Shown here one piece after another: positions 50,026 through 60,183 of a stretch of 64,000 nt of DNA. The translations under genes were made by a program, and so were the position numbers. Origin of the DNA: JAHQVK01 sp036788295 (GTDB lineage: Bacteria > Myxococcota > Kuafuiibacteriia > Kuafuiibacteriales > Kuafuiibacteriaceae); NCBI GenBank assembly GCA_036788295.1, contig DAIQNR010000018.1, positions 1-64,000 of the forward strand. Direction: 5' to 3'. Below the pieces are notes generated by a model. It was given only the letters and a program-made list of their open reading frames with translations, did not search any database and was not told the origin of the DNA. Numbering within the stretch: the stretch's first letter is position 1; the number at the start of each line of letters is the position of its first letter.

Positions 50026-50918
50026 TGAGCGATCTTCTCATTCGGGCGAGCAGCGGGAGCAGCCGCGTCGAATTGGCGGCGATGAGCGGCACGGAGCTGG
50101 TGCGGCAGGCTGGCCTCGCCCACGGCATCACCGGGACATCCCTCATCGCGCTCGGCCGGCTGCTCATCGCGACCGCCCTGGTCGGCCTCACGCGCGGCCG
50201 CCCCGGGGTCACGAGCATCCAGATCTTGTCCCAGAGCCGGCTTCAGCAGGTGTACGCCGACGTCACCGAGATCGGGTGGCTGCGCGGCTATGTGAAGAAT
50301 CCGGCGCTCGCGGCGCCGATCCTTCGCGGAGAAGGCATCGGCGGTCGGCGCACGATCGGGCCCGTGATCCACCCTGGACAGGTGAGCGTGGTCCGAATGG
50401 GGGAGCAGGGCGAATACGTGCAGAGCGCGACCCCGCTCGAGGACGGCGAGGTCGACACCGACGTCGAGGCGTTCCTACTTCAGTCCGAACAGGTCCCGGC
50501 GGCGCTTCGCGCCGATGTGCTCGTCAACGAGGCCGGGGAGGTGGTCGCTGCCGGTGGGGTGCTGGTGCGGGCGCTGCCGGACAGCGACCCGGAAGCGCTG
50601 ATTCAGCTCATCGACCGGACCCGCGGCGGCGCGGTGACGAAGACGCTCGAGAACGCCGGGGGCGCCGAGCGCCTTCTCGAGTCGATCTGCCGCGGCGCGG
50701 TGGAAAACGAGCCGCGCCTCGTGCCGGTGTGGCGGTGCCGATGCTCGAGGGAGAAGGTCCTCTCCACCTTGGGCCTGCTCGACGTGATGGAGCTCGCGGC
50801 GATGGTCATCGACGAGCAGCCGGTCGAGGTCCGCTGCGAGCTGTGCAACACGGTCCACCGGGCCGAGCCTCCCGAGCTCGAGGCGATCATGAAGGCGAAG
50901 ACGCTCGCCGAGTCGTGA
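50022..50918 (+). CDS. hslO: Redox-regulated chaperone Hsp33
   Basis: A 298-residue cytosolic holdase switched on by oxidative unfolding. The zinc centre is present as CRCS (about 240-243) and CELC (about 273-276), the CxC and CxxC pair that holds Zn when reduced. Residues MGEQGEYVQSATPLEDGEVD and QSEQVPAALRADV are typical of the folded core. ATG 50022 overlaps the rlmE stop, so both are made together; an ATG 3 bases on is equally possible. Confidence 0.93.
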   Translation: MMSDLLIRASSGSSRVELAAMSGTELVRQAGLAHGITGTSLIALGRLLIATALVGLTRGRPGVTSIQILSQSRLQQVYADVTEIGWLRGYVKNPALAAPILRGEGIGGRRTIGPVIHPGQVSVVRMGEQGEYVQSATPLEDGEVDTDVEAFLLQSEQVPAALRADVLVNEAGEVVAAGGVLVRALPDSDPEALIQLIDRTRGGAVTKTLENAGGAERLLESICRGAVENEPRLVPVWRCRCSREKVLSTLGLLDVMELAAMVIDEQPVEVRCELCNTVHRAEPPELEAIMKAKTLAES

Positions 50919-50980
50919 GCCGAGGCGCCCTATCCGGACCGCTCGTTGACTCCGGCCCTGCGAGCGCCGACCGTACCGCA

Positions 50981-52312
50981 ATGGATGGACAGGAAAGCGA
51001 GCCGCCGGGAACCCCGGGCGCCCCCTCGGAGCCGCTCCCCCGCCGGTACCGGCGCCGGCCTGACCGTGGGGTGGAGGTGCCGCCGGCGTCTGCGCGGTCT
51101 GCCCGACGCGCCGTCGGACCGGTCGAGCCCCCCCCCGAGGGCACGGGAAAGATGCACATCCAGATGGGTCCATCCCACCCGGCGATGCACGGAACCATCA
51201 AGATGGACGTGGTCGTGGACGGCGAGCGGGTCGAGCGCGCCGACGTGGACCCCGGCTACCTCCACCGAGGGTTCGAGAAGAGCTGCGAGGACGTGACCTG
51301 GACGATGGTGTTTCCGTACACGGACCGCCTCAACTACGTCTCTCCGTTCATCAACAACAACTGCTACGCAGCCGCGGTCGAGAAGCTCTTCGGGCTCGAG
51401 ATCCCAGAGCGAGCGAAATATTGCCGGACCATCGCCGCCGAGCTCTCTCGAATGGCCGACCACCTCACCTGCATCGCCGCGAGCACCATGGAGCTCGGCG
51501 CGTTCACCGGCATGCTCTACCTCATCGAGTGCCGTGACCTCCTGTGGGATGCCACCGAAGAGCTGTGCGGGGCCCGGCTCACCGTCAGCTACACCCGGAT
51601 CGGTGGGGTCGTGGACGACCTACCCGAGGGGTTTGGGCCAAAGCTCGAGAAGCGGCTCGACCGGATGGCGGAGCTGCTCGACGACGTCGAGGCGATGCTC
51701 AACGGCAACAAGATCTTTCTCGGCCGCATGGTTGGAGTCGGGGTCATGAAACCCGCCGACGCCATCTCTTGGGGGTGGACCGGGCCGTGCCTGAGGAGCA
51801 CCGGGATCGCCTACGATGTCCGCCGGGCCGCTCCTTACGACGCCTACGATCGGGTGGATTTCGACGTCCCGGTGGGAACCGCCGGTGACAACTATGACCG
51901 GTATCTCATTCGGCTCGAGGAGATCAAGCAGTCCCGGCACATCATCCGGCAATGCCTCGCCCAGATCGGAGAGACCGCTCCCGAGCTCGTCGTGGATGAC
52001 AGCCGCATCCGGCTCCCCCCCAAAGAGAAGGTCTACACCGCCATCGAAGAGTTGATGAACCATTTCAAGCTCATCATCGATGGGATCCAAGTCCCGGCCG
52101 GCGAAGCCTACGCCTACCAAGAGGGGGCCAACGGCGAGCTCGGGTTCTACATCGTGTCCACCGGCGGGGGGAAACCATGGAAGATCCGAGTGCGGCCCCC
52201 TTGCTTTCCCATCACCAGCTCGCTGCCGGAGCTGATCATCGGCGGCCAGGTCGCTGACATCGTGCCGACGTTCGGGTCGATCAACATGATCGGCGGCGAG
52301 TGCGACCGCTGA
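50981..52312 (+). CDS. nuoD: NADH-quinone oxidoreductase subunit D
   Basis: A 443-residue peripheral subunit of respiratory complex I that forms part of the quinone site with subunit B. MHIQMGPSHPAMHGTIKM (from about 57), VDPGYLHRGFEKSCEDVTW, ELSRMADHLTCIAAS and GELGFYIVSTGGGKPWKIRV are the family blocks, ending in GGECDR. An extra N-terminal stretch of about 55 Pro/Arg-rich residues precedes the conserved start. No other nuo genes are within the window, so the complex I cluster is split. Confidence 0.93.
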   Translation: MDGQESEPPGTPGAPSEPLPRRYRRRPDRGVEVPPASARSARRAVGPVEPPPEGTGKMHIQMGPSHPAMHGTIKMDVVVDGERVERADVDPGYLHRGFEKSCEDVTWTMVFPYTDRLNYVSPFINNNCYAAAVEKLFGLEIPERAKYCRTIAAELSRMADHLTCIAASTMELGAFTGMLYLIECRDLLWDATEELCGARLTVSYTRIGGVVDDLPEGFGPKLEKRLDRMAELLDDVEAMLNGNKIFLGRMVGVGVMKPADAISWGWTGPCLRSTGIAYDVRRAAPYDAYDRVDFDVPVGTAGDNYDRYLIRLEEIKQSRHIIRQCLAQIGETAPELVVDDSRIRLPPKEKVYTAIEELMNHFKLIIDGIQVPAGEAYAYQEGANGELGFYIVSTGGGKPWKIRVRPPCFPITSSLPELIIGGQVADIVPTFGSINMIGGECDR

Positions 52313-52319
52313 CCGGGGC

Positions 52320-54457
52320 TCAGGCTTCCTCGAGGAAGCGGTAGTGGTCGATGCCCTCCAAAATCCCTCGGGCGTGGCTTCCGGCGGCAAAATAGACCCG
52401 CTCGTGGCCGCGGAGGTGCTCGAGCTCGCCGTCGTGGTTGCCGACGACGACCCCTAGCGTGTTGCCTCGGAGCATCTCCTCGTCGTTTCCGGAGTCGCCC
52501 GCGACCAGGACCATGTCGAGCGGTACGCCGAGTCGCATGGCCAGGTACCGGACGGCGAGCCCTTTGCTCGCTCGCACGGGGACCAGGTCGAGGTAGGTCC
52601 GGTGGGAAAAGATGACCCGGGCTTGGAGTCGGCTCGGCGAAGCGCGGTCTGAAGCTCGGCGGTATCGAAGGGCTGGTTGCCGTCCACGATGAAGCTGACC
52701 TTGTACGTGTCCTGGCCTTCGGAGGGCTGCGGCTCGAGCGCGGAGAACTGCGACGCCACCTCCCGCAGGCGCTTCGGGTTCCACCGGTGGTCGATGTGCT
52801 GCTGCCACGCCCGGTCCTCGATGCGGCGGGCACCGAAGTGGATGGCCGTCCCGACGGAGGTGATGAGAAAATCGGGAGGGGGCACCTTGTGCTCCTCGAG
52901 CGCGGCCACGGCGAGGTCGAGCCGGCGGCCGGTCGCCACCCCGAAGGCGAGCTTGCTCCCGGCCTGCAGGATGCGGCGCTGAAGCTCCTTGAGAGGCTCC
53001 TTCTTTCCCACCAAGGTGTTGTCGATGTCGGCGATGAGCAGCCGATCGGCGGTGAGCAGACGACCTCTTGGCTTGTCCGGCCGCCGGGCCTTTTTCGTGG
53101 TTCCGCACGCCTGGTCCACGACCTTCAAATAGTTGTCTACGTGGGCGCGCCACGAGAAATGCCGAGCCACGCCCCGCAAGCCTTGGCGCTGCCACCGGCG
53201 CCAGCGCGCCGGATCGGACAAACCATCGGCGAGCGCGTTTCCGAGCGCCGGGACGTCGAGCGGGTCCACGAGGACGCCGTTTTGGCAGCGGTTGAGGATC
53301 TCCCTCGGGCCGCCGTCGTTGGTCGCCACCACCGGGACGCCGGAGGCGGCGGCTTCGAGCAGGGTGAGGCCGAACGGCTCGGTGAGCGCGGGGTTCACGA
53401 AGATGCCCCTCTTGGCCGCGGCCATGCGGTACAGGTCGGGAACGTCGTCGGCCCCGTGGTGCTTCGGGTAGGCGACCGAGCCATAGAGGTCGTGGCGATC
53501 GATCAAGTCGAGCAGCTCGAGCCATGTCTCTCGGGCCCCGCGGTCGAGATCCCGGATGTTGTCCCGGTTGCCGGCGACGAGGACGAGGTTCGCCGCGTCA
53601 CGAAGGTGGGGGTGGGTCGCGAACGCCTCCACCAGTCTGGGGATGTTCTTTCGTGGGTCGGGGCGGGAGACGGCGAGCACCGGCGGTTTTTCGGGAACGG
53701 CGAGGAAGCGGTTGATCTCCCGCTCGATGGGTGAGGGAAACGCCCCTTTCCTTGGGGGTGAGAAGCGACCGAGATCCACGCCAGGGGGTATCACATGCAT
53801 GCGCCGAGGGTCGTACTGGTCGTAGAGTCCGTACTGGTCTTCGACCTCTTGCTTCGTGCTGGCCACGACGAGGTGGGCGCTGTCGAGCGAGAACTCCTCG
53901 GCGTCGATGCGGCGGGTGATTTGGTAGCGGCGCTCGAGCGCCGACTCTTCGGCGCCGCCTTCGAGCAGCCGCTCCCGCTTCACGCGGCCCAAGGAGTGGC
54001 CGGTGAAGGCGATCGGAACCCCGAGCAGGCCGGCGAGCCGCGCGGCGACGTAGCCGGCGTCGGCATAGTGGCCATGGACGAGGTCTGGGACCCGCCCCGA
54101 GCGCCGCAAGACATCGAGCAGCTGGTCCACCATGGCGTCGAGGTGCGGCCAGAGGCCTTCCTTCGGGATGTAGCGGTCGGGCCCGCAGGTGACGCGGAGA
54201 ATTCGTGCCTTTTCGGCGAGCGGCTCCTCGACTCGGGCGTAGTCCCCCGAGACCCGTCGGTCGAGGACCCGGCGGGTCACGAGGTCGACCTGACCGACCC
54301 GAGGGTGCTCGGCCAGCGCCCGGGCCAGCTCCACCACGTATTTCGTCTGCCCGCCGGTGTCGGCGTCCCGGCCGAGCTCGAGCTCGTCTCCACGGATGAG
54401 CCCGTGGACGCTGACCAGCATGATGTAGCGGCCATCCGTGGCTTGCTTGGCGGTCAC
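52320..54457 (-). pseudogene. Sucrose-phosphate synthase/phosphatase with a frameshift
   Basis: A GT4 glycosyltransferase fused to a HAD phosphatase, the bifunctional type that makes sucrose-6-phosphate from UDP-glucose and fructose-6-phosphate and dephosphorylates it. SVHGLIRGDELELGRDADTG and GGQTKYVVELARALAEHP are the SPS signature, with EPFGLTLLEAAASG in the donor site, and the HAD part starts LLIADIDNTLVG. At 52616-52624 the frame breaks: one base lost near a CCCGGGC run moves HAD motif IV (VAGDSGNDEEML) and the last about 100 residues to another frame. With one base restored the protein is about 712 residues, normal length. GTG 54457 is the likely start. Confidence 0.85.
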
Positions 54458-54537
54458 GGGCGAGGACCCTACCACGGATCTCGTGGACCGGCCGGCTGGC
54501 GCTTCCCTCGTCGGCGGGCTCGGGTACACTGCCGCCC

Positions 54538-56499
54538 ATGCAGAACCGGCTGTATTTCAGCCGCGAGGTGCGGGAGCACTTCGACGCGCTGCTCCCCCGG
54601 GTCGAGGAAGCCCTCTCGGGCGCCCCGGTCCGGGAACGGAGGGCGTTCGAGCTTCGTTTCGAGCGCTATTTCTCGAACCTCTTCGAGAGCGTCGTCGGAC
54701 CCTACGGATGGCACGAGGGCTTCGTGGAGTTTTTGGGACGGCTCATCGAGCTGATGGCGAGGGCCCACCTCGAGCGACCGGATACCCTGCGCGACCTCGA
54801 CTTCGAGCGGGAACTCACCCCGGACTGGTTTCAGCGCCAGCAGCTCGTCGGGTACGCGTGTTATGTGGAGCGGTTCGGAGGCACCCTCCAAGGGGTCCGC
54901 GAGCACCTCGACTACCTCTCCGAGCTCGGAGTCGGCTACGTCCATCTTCAGGGGGTGATGCAGCCCAGGTTGGGCGAGTCCGACGGTGGCTACGCGATCG
55001 CCGACTACCTGAAGGTGAACGAGAAGCTGGGGACGCTCGACGATCTCGAGACGCTCGCCGCCGAGCTTCGGGCCCGCGGGGTGAGCGTTTGCGTGGACCT
55101 GGTCTTGAACCACTGCGCGAAGGAACACCGCTGGGCAGAGCGAGCCCGGGCGGGAGACGAACGCTACCAGTCCTACTTCTACATGTTCCCCGACCGGCAG
55201 ATGCCGGACGCGTACGAGGCGACGCTGCCCGAGATCTTCCCCGAGTTCTCGCCGGGGAACTTCACCTGGTACGAAGACTGTCAGCGCTGGGTCTGGACGA
55301 CGTTTCACGAATACCAGTGGGACCTCAACCGGTCGAACCCAGAAGTCTTTCTCGAGATGGCGGACATCATGTTCCAGCTCGCGAACCGAGGGGTGGAGGT
55401 TTTTCGGCTCGACGCGGTCGCTTTCCTATGGAAACGGCTCGGCACCAACTGCCAAAACCAGCCCGAGGTCCATGACCTCCTCCAAGCGCTCCGGGCCTGC
55501 GCGAACATCACGACCCCCTCGGTGGTCCACAAGGCGGAGGCGATCGTGAGCCCCGACGACCTCGTGCATTACCTGGGGACGGGCAAGCGCTACGGAAAGG
55601 TCTCGAACATCGCCTACCACAACACGCTGATGGTGCAGTACTGGTCGGCGATGGCGAGCCGAGACACCCGGCTCATGATCCACACCCTTCGCGAATTCCC
55701 TCGGACGCCGACCTCGATCGCGTGGGGCACCTACATCCGATGCCACGACGACATCGGCTGGGCGGTGACCGACGAGGACGCGGCGGCGGTGGGGCTGTCG
55801 GGCCACGGGCACCGAAACTTCCTCTCGGATTTCTACACCGGTCGGTTCGAGGGCAGCGTCGCCCGGGGCCAAGCGTTTCAGACCAACGAGGCGACCGGCG
55901 ACCGGCGGGTCAGCGGCACGCTCGCGAGCCTCAACGGGCTCGAGCACGCGCTCGAGGTTTCCGATGCGCGCCTCGTGAACCTCTCGATCGAGCGCATTCT
56001 CCTCGGGTTCGCGCTGATGTGCAGCTGGGGCGGGATTCCGCTCATCTACATGGGGGACGAGATCGGGCTGCTCAACGACCACAGCTACGCCGAAGACGAC
56101 GCGCTGCGCTCAGACAACCGGTGGATGCACCGGCCGTTCATGGACTGGGAGAAGGCCGGCCGGAGGCATCTATCGGGTTTCGTGGAGGCCCGGATCTTCG
56201 AAGGGGTCACCGCCATCATTCGGGCCAGGAAAGCCTCCCCTCACCTCCACGCCCAGTACGAAAACTTCGTGCCCGAGCCCGTGCACCCCAACATCTTCCT
56301 TCACGTCCGGCCCCACCCGCTCGGAAACTTCCTCGGGGTCTACAGCTTCAGCGAGCGGCCGCAGCTGCTCGAGCTCGAGGCGCTCGCCAGCTACCAGATC
56401 AGCCAACCCCACCCCTACGACCAGCTCGAGCAGCGCCACGTTTTCGTCGAGGCCGGCCGGCTCCGGGTCCCGCCGTACGGCCGGATGTGGTTGGTGTAG
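54538..56499 (+). CDS. Amylosucrase (GH13)
   Basis: A 653-residue enzyme of the GH13_4 type that uses sucrose to build alpha-1,4-glucan, releasing fructose. Conserved regions: DLVLNH (187-192), VFRLDAVAF with nucleophile Asp292, HKAEAIV with acid/base Glu334, and RCHDDIGW with the transition-state Asp. The N-terminal helical domain (1-95) and C-terminal beta domain are typical of amylosucrase. No signal peptide, so cytosolic. It is divergent from the sucrose synthase gene with about 80 bases between starts, implying shared control. Confidence 0.9.
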   Translation: MQNRLYFSREVREHFDALLPRVEEALSGAPVRERRAFELRFERYFSNLFESVVGPYGWHEGFVEFLGRLIELMARAHLERPDTLRDLDFERELTPDWFQRQQLVGYACYVERFGGTLQGVREHLDYLSELGVGYVHLQGVMQPRLGESDGGYAIADYLKVNEKLGTLDDLETLAAELRARGVSVCVDLVLNHCAKEHRWAERARAGDERYQSYFYMFPDRQMPDAYEATLPEIFPEFSPGNFTWYEDCQRWVWTTFHEYQWDLNRSNPEVFLEMADIMFQLANRGVEVFRLDAVAFLWKRLGTNCQNQPEVHDLLQALRACANITTPSVVHKAEAIVSPDDLVHYLGTGKRYGKVSNIAYHNTLMVQYWSAMASRDTRLMIHTLREFPRTPTSIAWGTYIRCHDDIGWAVTDEDAAAVGLSGHGHRNFLSDFYTGRFEGSVARGQAFQTNEATGDRRVSGTLASLNGLEHALEVSDARLVNLSIERILLGFALMCSWGGIPLIYMGDEIGLLNDHSYAEDDALRSDNRWMHRPFMDWEKAGRRHLSGFVEARIFEGVTAIIRARKASPHLHAQYENFVPEPVHPNIFLHVRPHPLGNFLGVYSFSERPQLLELEALASYQISQPHPYDQLEQRHVFVEAGRLRVPPYGRMWLV

Positions 56500-56633
56500 T
56501 CGCATAGAAACCATCCAGAAGGTTGGAACCGTTTTCACGGCACCACGGAAATTTTCCCATCGTCCGATGCACGCCGGTTTCGAGTTCGCTGCCAGTTCGA
56601 CGCGCAAATCTGGTACGGGTTGAGCCAAGAGCC

Positions 56634-58535
56634 ATGGAATCTGAAATCTCAGGACCGGAATGGTTGCGCATCGGCGCCGGCCGGGCGGGCGGCCGTCGGC
56701 CTTGCGTAGTTGAGGTCATCGATCCCGTTGGCGCCAACGGTCCCTTGTTCTCTGCGTTTTTGCGCGCGGAGACGCCGGCGGCGCTCGCGTTTCGCCACGC
56801 AAGCGCGCTGCCCGTGTTGGCGGTCGATCCTGGCCGCGGTCCGAGCGGTCTCGAGTCGGTCTCGGTGCTGACCCCGGCTCCGTCTGGGGTCCCGCTCGTC
56901 GAGGTGCTCCGGCAGGCCGAGGCGGTCGGGCCGATCCCGCTGTCCTTCGCCGTTCATGTGGCTCTCCGGGCGGCGAGCCTCTTGGCCGCGCTCGAGAAGA
57001 TGCCGTGGAAGGTCGGCAGCTTGGAGGGGATGGGCCACCACCACCTGTCGCTGTCCCGGGTTCGCGTCGATGGCGCCGGATGGGTGACGGTGGGGGCGGT
57101 GGGGCTCTCACGGGCCCGGGCGTGCCTCGCCCCGAGCCGCGACGTGGCCGCGCTGCGGGCGCCTGAGTTCCTCAGGGATCCCGGCTGCTCGAGCCCCGCC
57201 GCCGACGTCTACAGCTTGGGTTTGCTCCTCTTCGAGCTCCTGCTCGGCCGGCCGCTGTACCTGAGGGATACGCTCGTGGACACCCGAGCGGCAGGGCTGA
57301 ACGGGGCCCGTCCGCGCCTCTCCCGGGTCCGGTCCGACGTGGACGCCGGGCTCGAGGCGCTCGTCGAGTGGATGGTCGCGAGGGACCCGTCGGCGCGGCC
57401 CGCTTCGGCCGAAACGGTCTTCTCGATGGTGCTCGAGGCCCAGGACAGGATCCAGAGGGCGGCGCAGGAGCTTCGGCGGAGCGCGTCGCCGAGGGCCTCG
57501 ACGGATGCGCCCGCCCGGCGTGCGTCCACGGTCGAGCGACCCGCCCCGCCGCTCACGAAGCGGGTCGAACCGCTCGAGCGACCGTCGCCGCCGCTCTCGA
57601 TGCCCCCGCGGAGCGAGACCCCATCCGGTCGGCTGCCGGAGCTGCTCCCCGGGCCCGAAGCTGCCCACGAGATCTCGGGGGACCTTCCCGAGCAGCTGGC
57701 CCCCGTGCTTCCGCCAAGCTGCAATCCGCAGATCGTGATCGAGCCCGCGGAGGAGCTGCCGAGCCCTCCCGCGATGGCATGGGCCGAGGCTCTCCCCAAC
57801 GCGCCGGCGCTCGAGGAGCGGTTCGTTCGGCTCGGGCCGGTGTCGGTGTCGGGGTGGGCCGTGGCAGCGGATCGGAAGACCGGGCTCCGGGTGCTGCTCG
57901 AAGCCCTCCCACCGCTTCCTCCTGATCGGCTGCTCGAGCGTTCCCGGGCGGCGTCGAAGCTGGTCCGCCATCGCCACGTCCTGCCCCATCGATCCTTGTG
58001 GCCGGAGCACGATGGGAGCGTGCTCGCGGTGTCCGACCGAGTGGACGGCGAGCCGATGTCCGACCGCATCGACCGAGACGGTCCGCTTGCGCTCGTCGAG
58101 CTCAACCGATGGCTCGAGCAGGTCCTCGGCGCGCTGGCCCACCTCCACCGCTCGGGGTTCGTGCACGGGGCGCTTCAGCCCGACGCGGTCCTCTTGCACG
58201 GGGAGGGTTCGGGGCTCGTCGCGGTGGTGGGAGGGCTCATCCACGGCGCGGCAGGGCGGGAGCTGGCCGACCCGTCGTTCTCCGCTCCGGAGCTGGCCGC
58301 TCGGGGCTGCCGGGCGAACCCGGCGTCGGACCTGTGGTCGGTGGGGGCCCTGACCTACTACGCATTGGTCGGCGCACCGCCTTCTCCCGACCACGGCGCC
58401 CTTCGCGTCGGTCGGCTCCGTCCGTCGGCGACCGGCGTCGATCGTTGGTTGCCGCGGGTGACCTCCGCCGACCCGGCCTCTCGGGTCGGCGACGCGGACA
58501 CGCTCTTGCAGGTCGCCCGGAGCGACTGGCGCTGA
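56634..58535 (+). CDS. Tandem pseudokinase
   Basis: A 633-residue cytosolic protein with two Ser/Thr-kinase-like domains. Domain 1 (about 1-285) keeps RAPEFLRDPG and ADVYSLGLLLFELLLGRPL but lacks the catalytic HRD and DFG (the loop reads GHHHLSLSRVRVDG). Domain 2 (about 395-633) keeps SAPELAARG and SDLWSVGALTYYAL, but its catalytic loop reads VHGALQPDAVLLHG, with Asp, Lys and Asn all lost. A Pro/Ser/Glu linker joins them. It is probably a scaffold or ligand sensor in a myxobacterial-style kinase network. It starts at ATG 56634. Confidence 0.8.
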   Translation: MESEISGPEWLRIGAGRAGGRRPCVVEVIDPVGANGPLFSAFLRAETPAALAFRHASALPVLAVDPGRGPSGLESVSVLTPAPSGVPLVEVLRQAEAVGPIPLSFAVHVALRAASLLAALEKMPWKVGSLEGMGHHHLSLSRVRVDGAGWVTVGAVGLSRARACLAPSRDVAALRAPEFLRDPGCSSPAADVYSLGLLLFELLLGRPLYLRDTLVDTRAAGLNGARPRLSRVRSDVDAGLEALVEWMVARDPSARPASAETVFSMVLEAQDRIQRAAQELRRSASPRASTDAPARRASTVERPAPPLTKRVEPLERPSPPLSMPPRSETPSGRLPELLPGPEAAHEISGDLPEQLAPVLPPSCNPQIVIEPAEELPSPPAMAWAEALPNAPALEERFVRLGPVSVSGWAVAADRKTGLRVLLEALPPLPPDRLLERSRAASKLVRHRHVLPHRSLWPEHDGSVLAVSDRVDGEPMSDRIDRDGPLALVELNRWLEQVLGALAHLHRSGFVHGALQPDAVLLHGEGSGLVAVVGGLIHGAAGRELADPSFSAPELAARGCRANPASDLWSVGALTYYALVGAPPSPDHGALRVGRLRPSATGVDRWLPRVTSADPASRVGDADTLLQVARSDWR

Positions 58536-58584
58536 GCCGCGCTGAAGCCCTTTACTTCGCAACGCCCCCGGTTAGGCTGCCCCC

Positions 58585-59361
<777 letters not shown>

Positions 59362-59400
59362 CGCTCGCCGCGCGGGCCGCTCCGTGCAACGATCCCACCG

Positions 59401-59952
59401 GTGCGACGGCTGGTCCTGATTCGACACGGAAAGAGCGACTGGGAGAGCGGCGCGGCCTGCGACCACGAGCGGCCGCTCGCGAAGCGGGGGACGATGAGCG
59501 CGGCGGCCATGGGTCGTTCGCTCGCCGAGCTGGGCTGGAGCCCCGACCGGCTGTTCACCTCGGACGCGACGAGAGCGGTCGAGACCGCCCGTCTGCTCGC
59601 CAAAGAAGCGGGCGCGCCCGAGCCCGACGTGGTTCCCGAGCTCTACCTTGGGGGCCCCCACGAGCTCGCCGCTCTGGCGCTCGACGGCTCGACGGCCACG
59701 GTCTGGGTGGTGGGGCATAGCCCCGGCCTCGATGAGGCGGTGAAGTTCTTGTCCGGCCAAACCGCGGTGCTGAAGACCGCGGACGCCGCGCTCCTCACCT
59801 TCGCTGGTGCCGAAGACGAGAGCTGGCAAACGCTGCTGTCGAGGCCAGCCTCCATGGAACTCGGGCGAATCCTCCGCAGCCGGGCCGTGCTCGACGTCGT
59901 GAAGGTTTGCGACCCAACGAAGGACGCCTCGATCGAATCGGACGCCTCGTAG
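59401..59952 (+). CDS. sixA: Phosphohistidine phosphatase SixA
   Basis: A 183-residue cytosolic histidine phosphatase. LVLIRHGKSDWESGA has the catalytic RHG, ERPLAKRGTMSAAAMG follows, and VWVVGHSPGLDEAVKFL carries the second His, all in SixA order. SixA removes phosphate from histidine on phosphorelay or PTS proteins. The C-terminal about 35 residues are extra. GTG start at 59401, 39 bases after the rhodanese-YggX stop. Confidence 0.88.
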   Translation: MRRLVLIRHGKSDWESGAACDHERPLAKRGTMSAAAMGRSLAELGWSPDRLFTSDATRAVETARLLAKEAGAPEPDVVPELYLGGPHELAALALDGSTATVWVVGHSPGLDEAVKFLSGQTAVLKTADAALLTFAGAEDESWQTLLSRPASMELGRILRSRAVLDVVKVCDPTKDASIESDAS

Positions 59953-59993
59953 GGTAGCTGGCCGCAGACCGACCCGACTTGCATCGTCGCCCT

Positions 59994-60051
59994 CCGATTT
60001 TCGGTCTTCGTCCGCCGGTTTTCGGACTCCGTCCGCCGGTTTTCGGACCGG
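59994..60051 (+). repeat. 21-bp direct repeat, 2.75 copies
   Basis: CCGATTTTCGGTCTTCGTCCG (59994-60014) recurs with four changes at 60015-60035, and a third partial unit at 60036-60051 starts CCGGTTTTCGGA and ends in ACCGG. The third copy can fold with CCGGT/ACCGG ends. It lies between sixA and the next gene. Confidence 0.6.
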
Positions 60052-60183
60052 AACACAAAATCCGTCCAAGGACCGGCGCCCGCTGGGGGCCAGAGGGTTG
60101 GCATGTCTTTCGCTACCGCCAAGGGGAGCGCCGCGGCCGCCACCAACGGCCGGATCGGTGACTTGCCCAAAGAAGGACATCCC

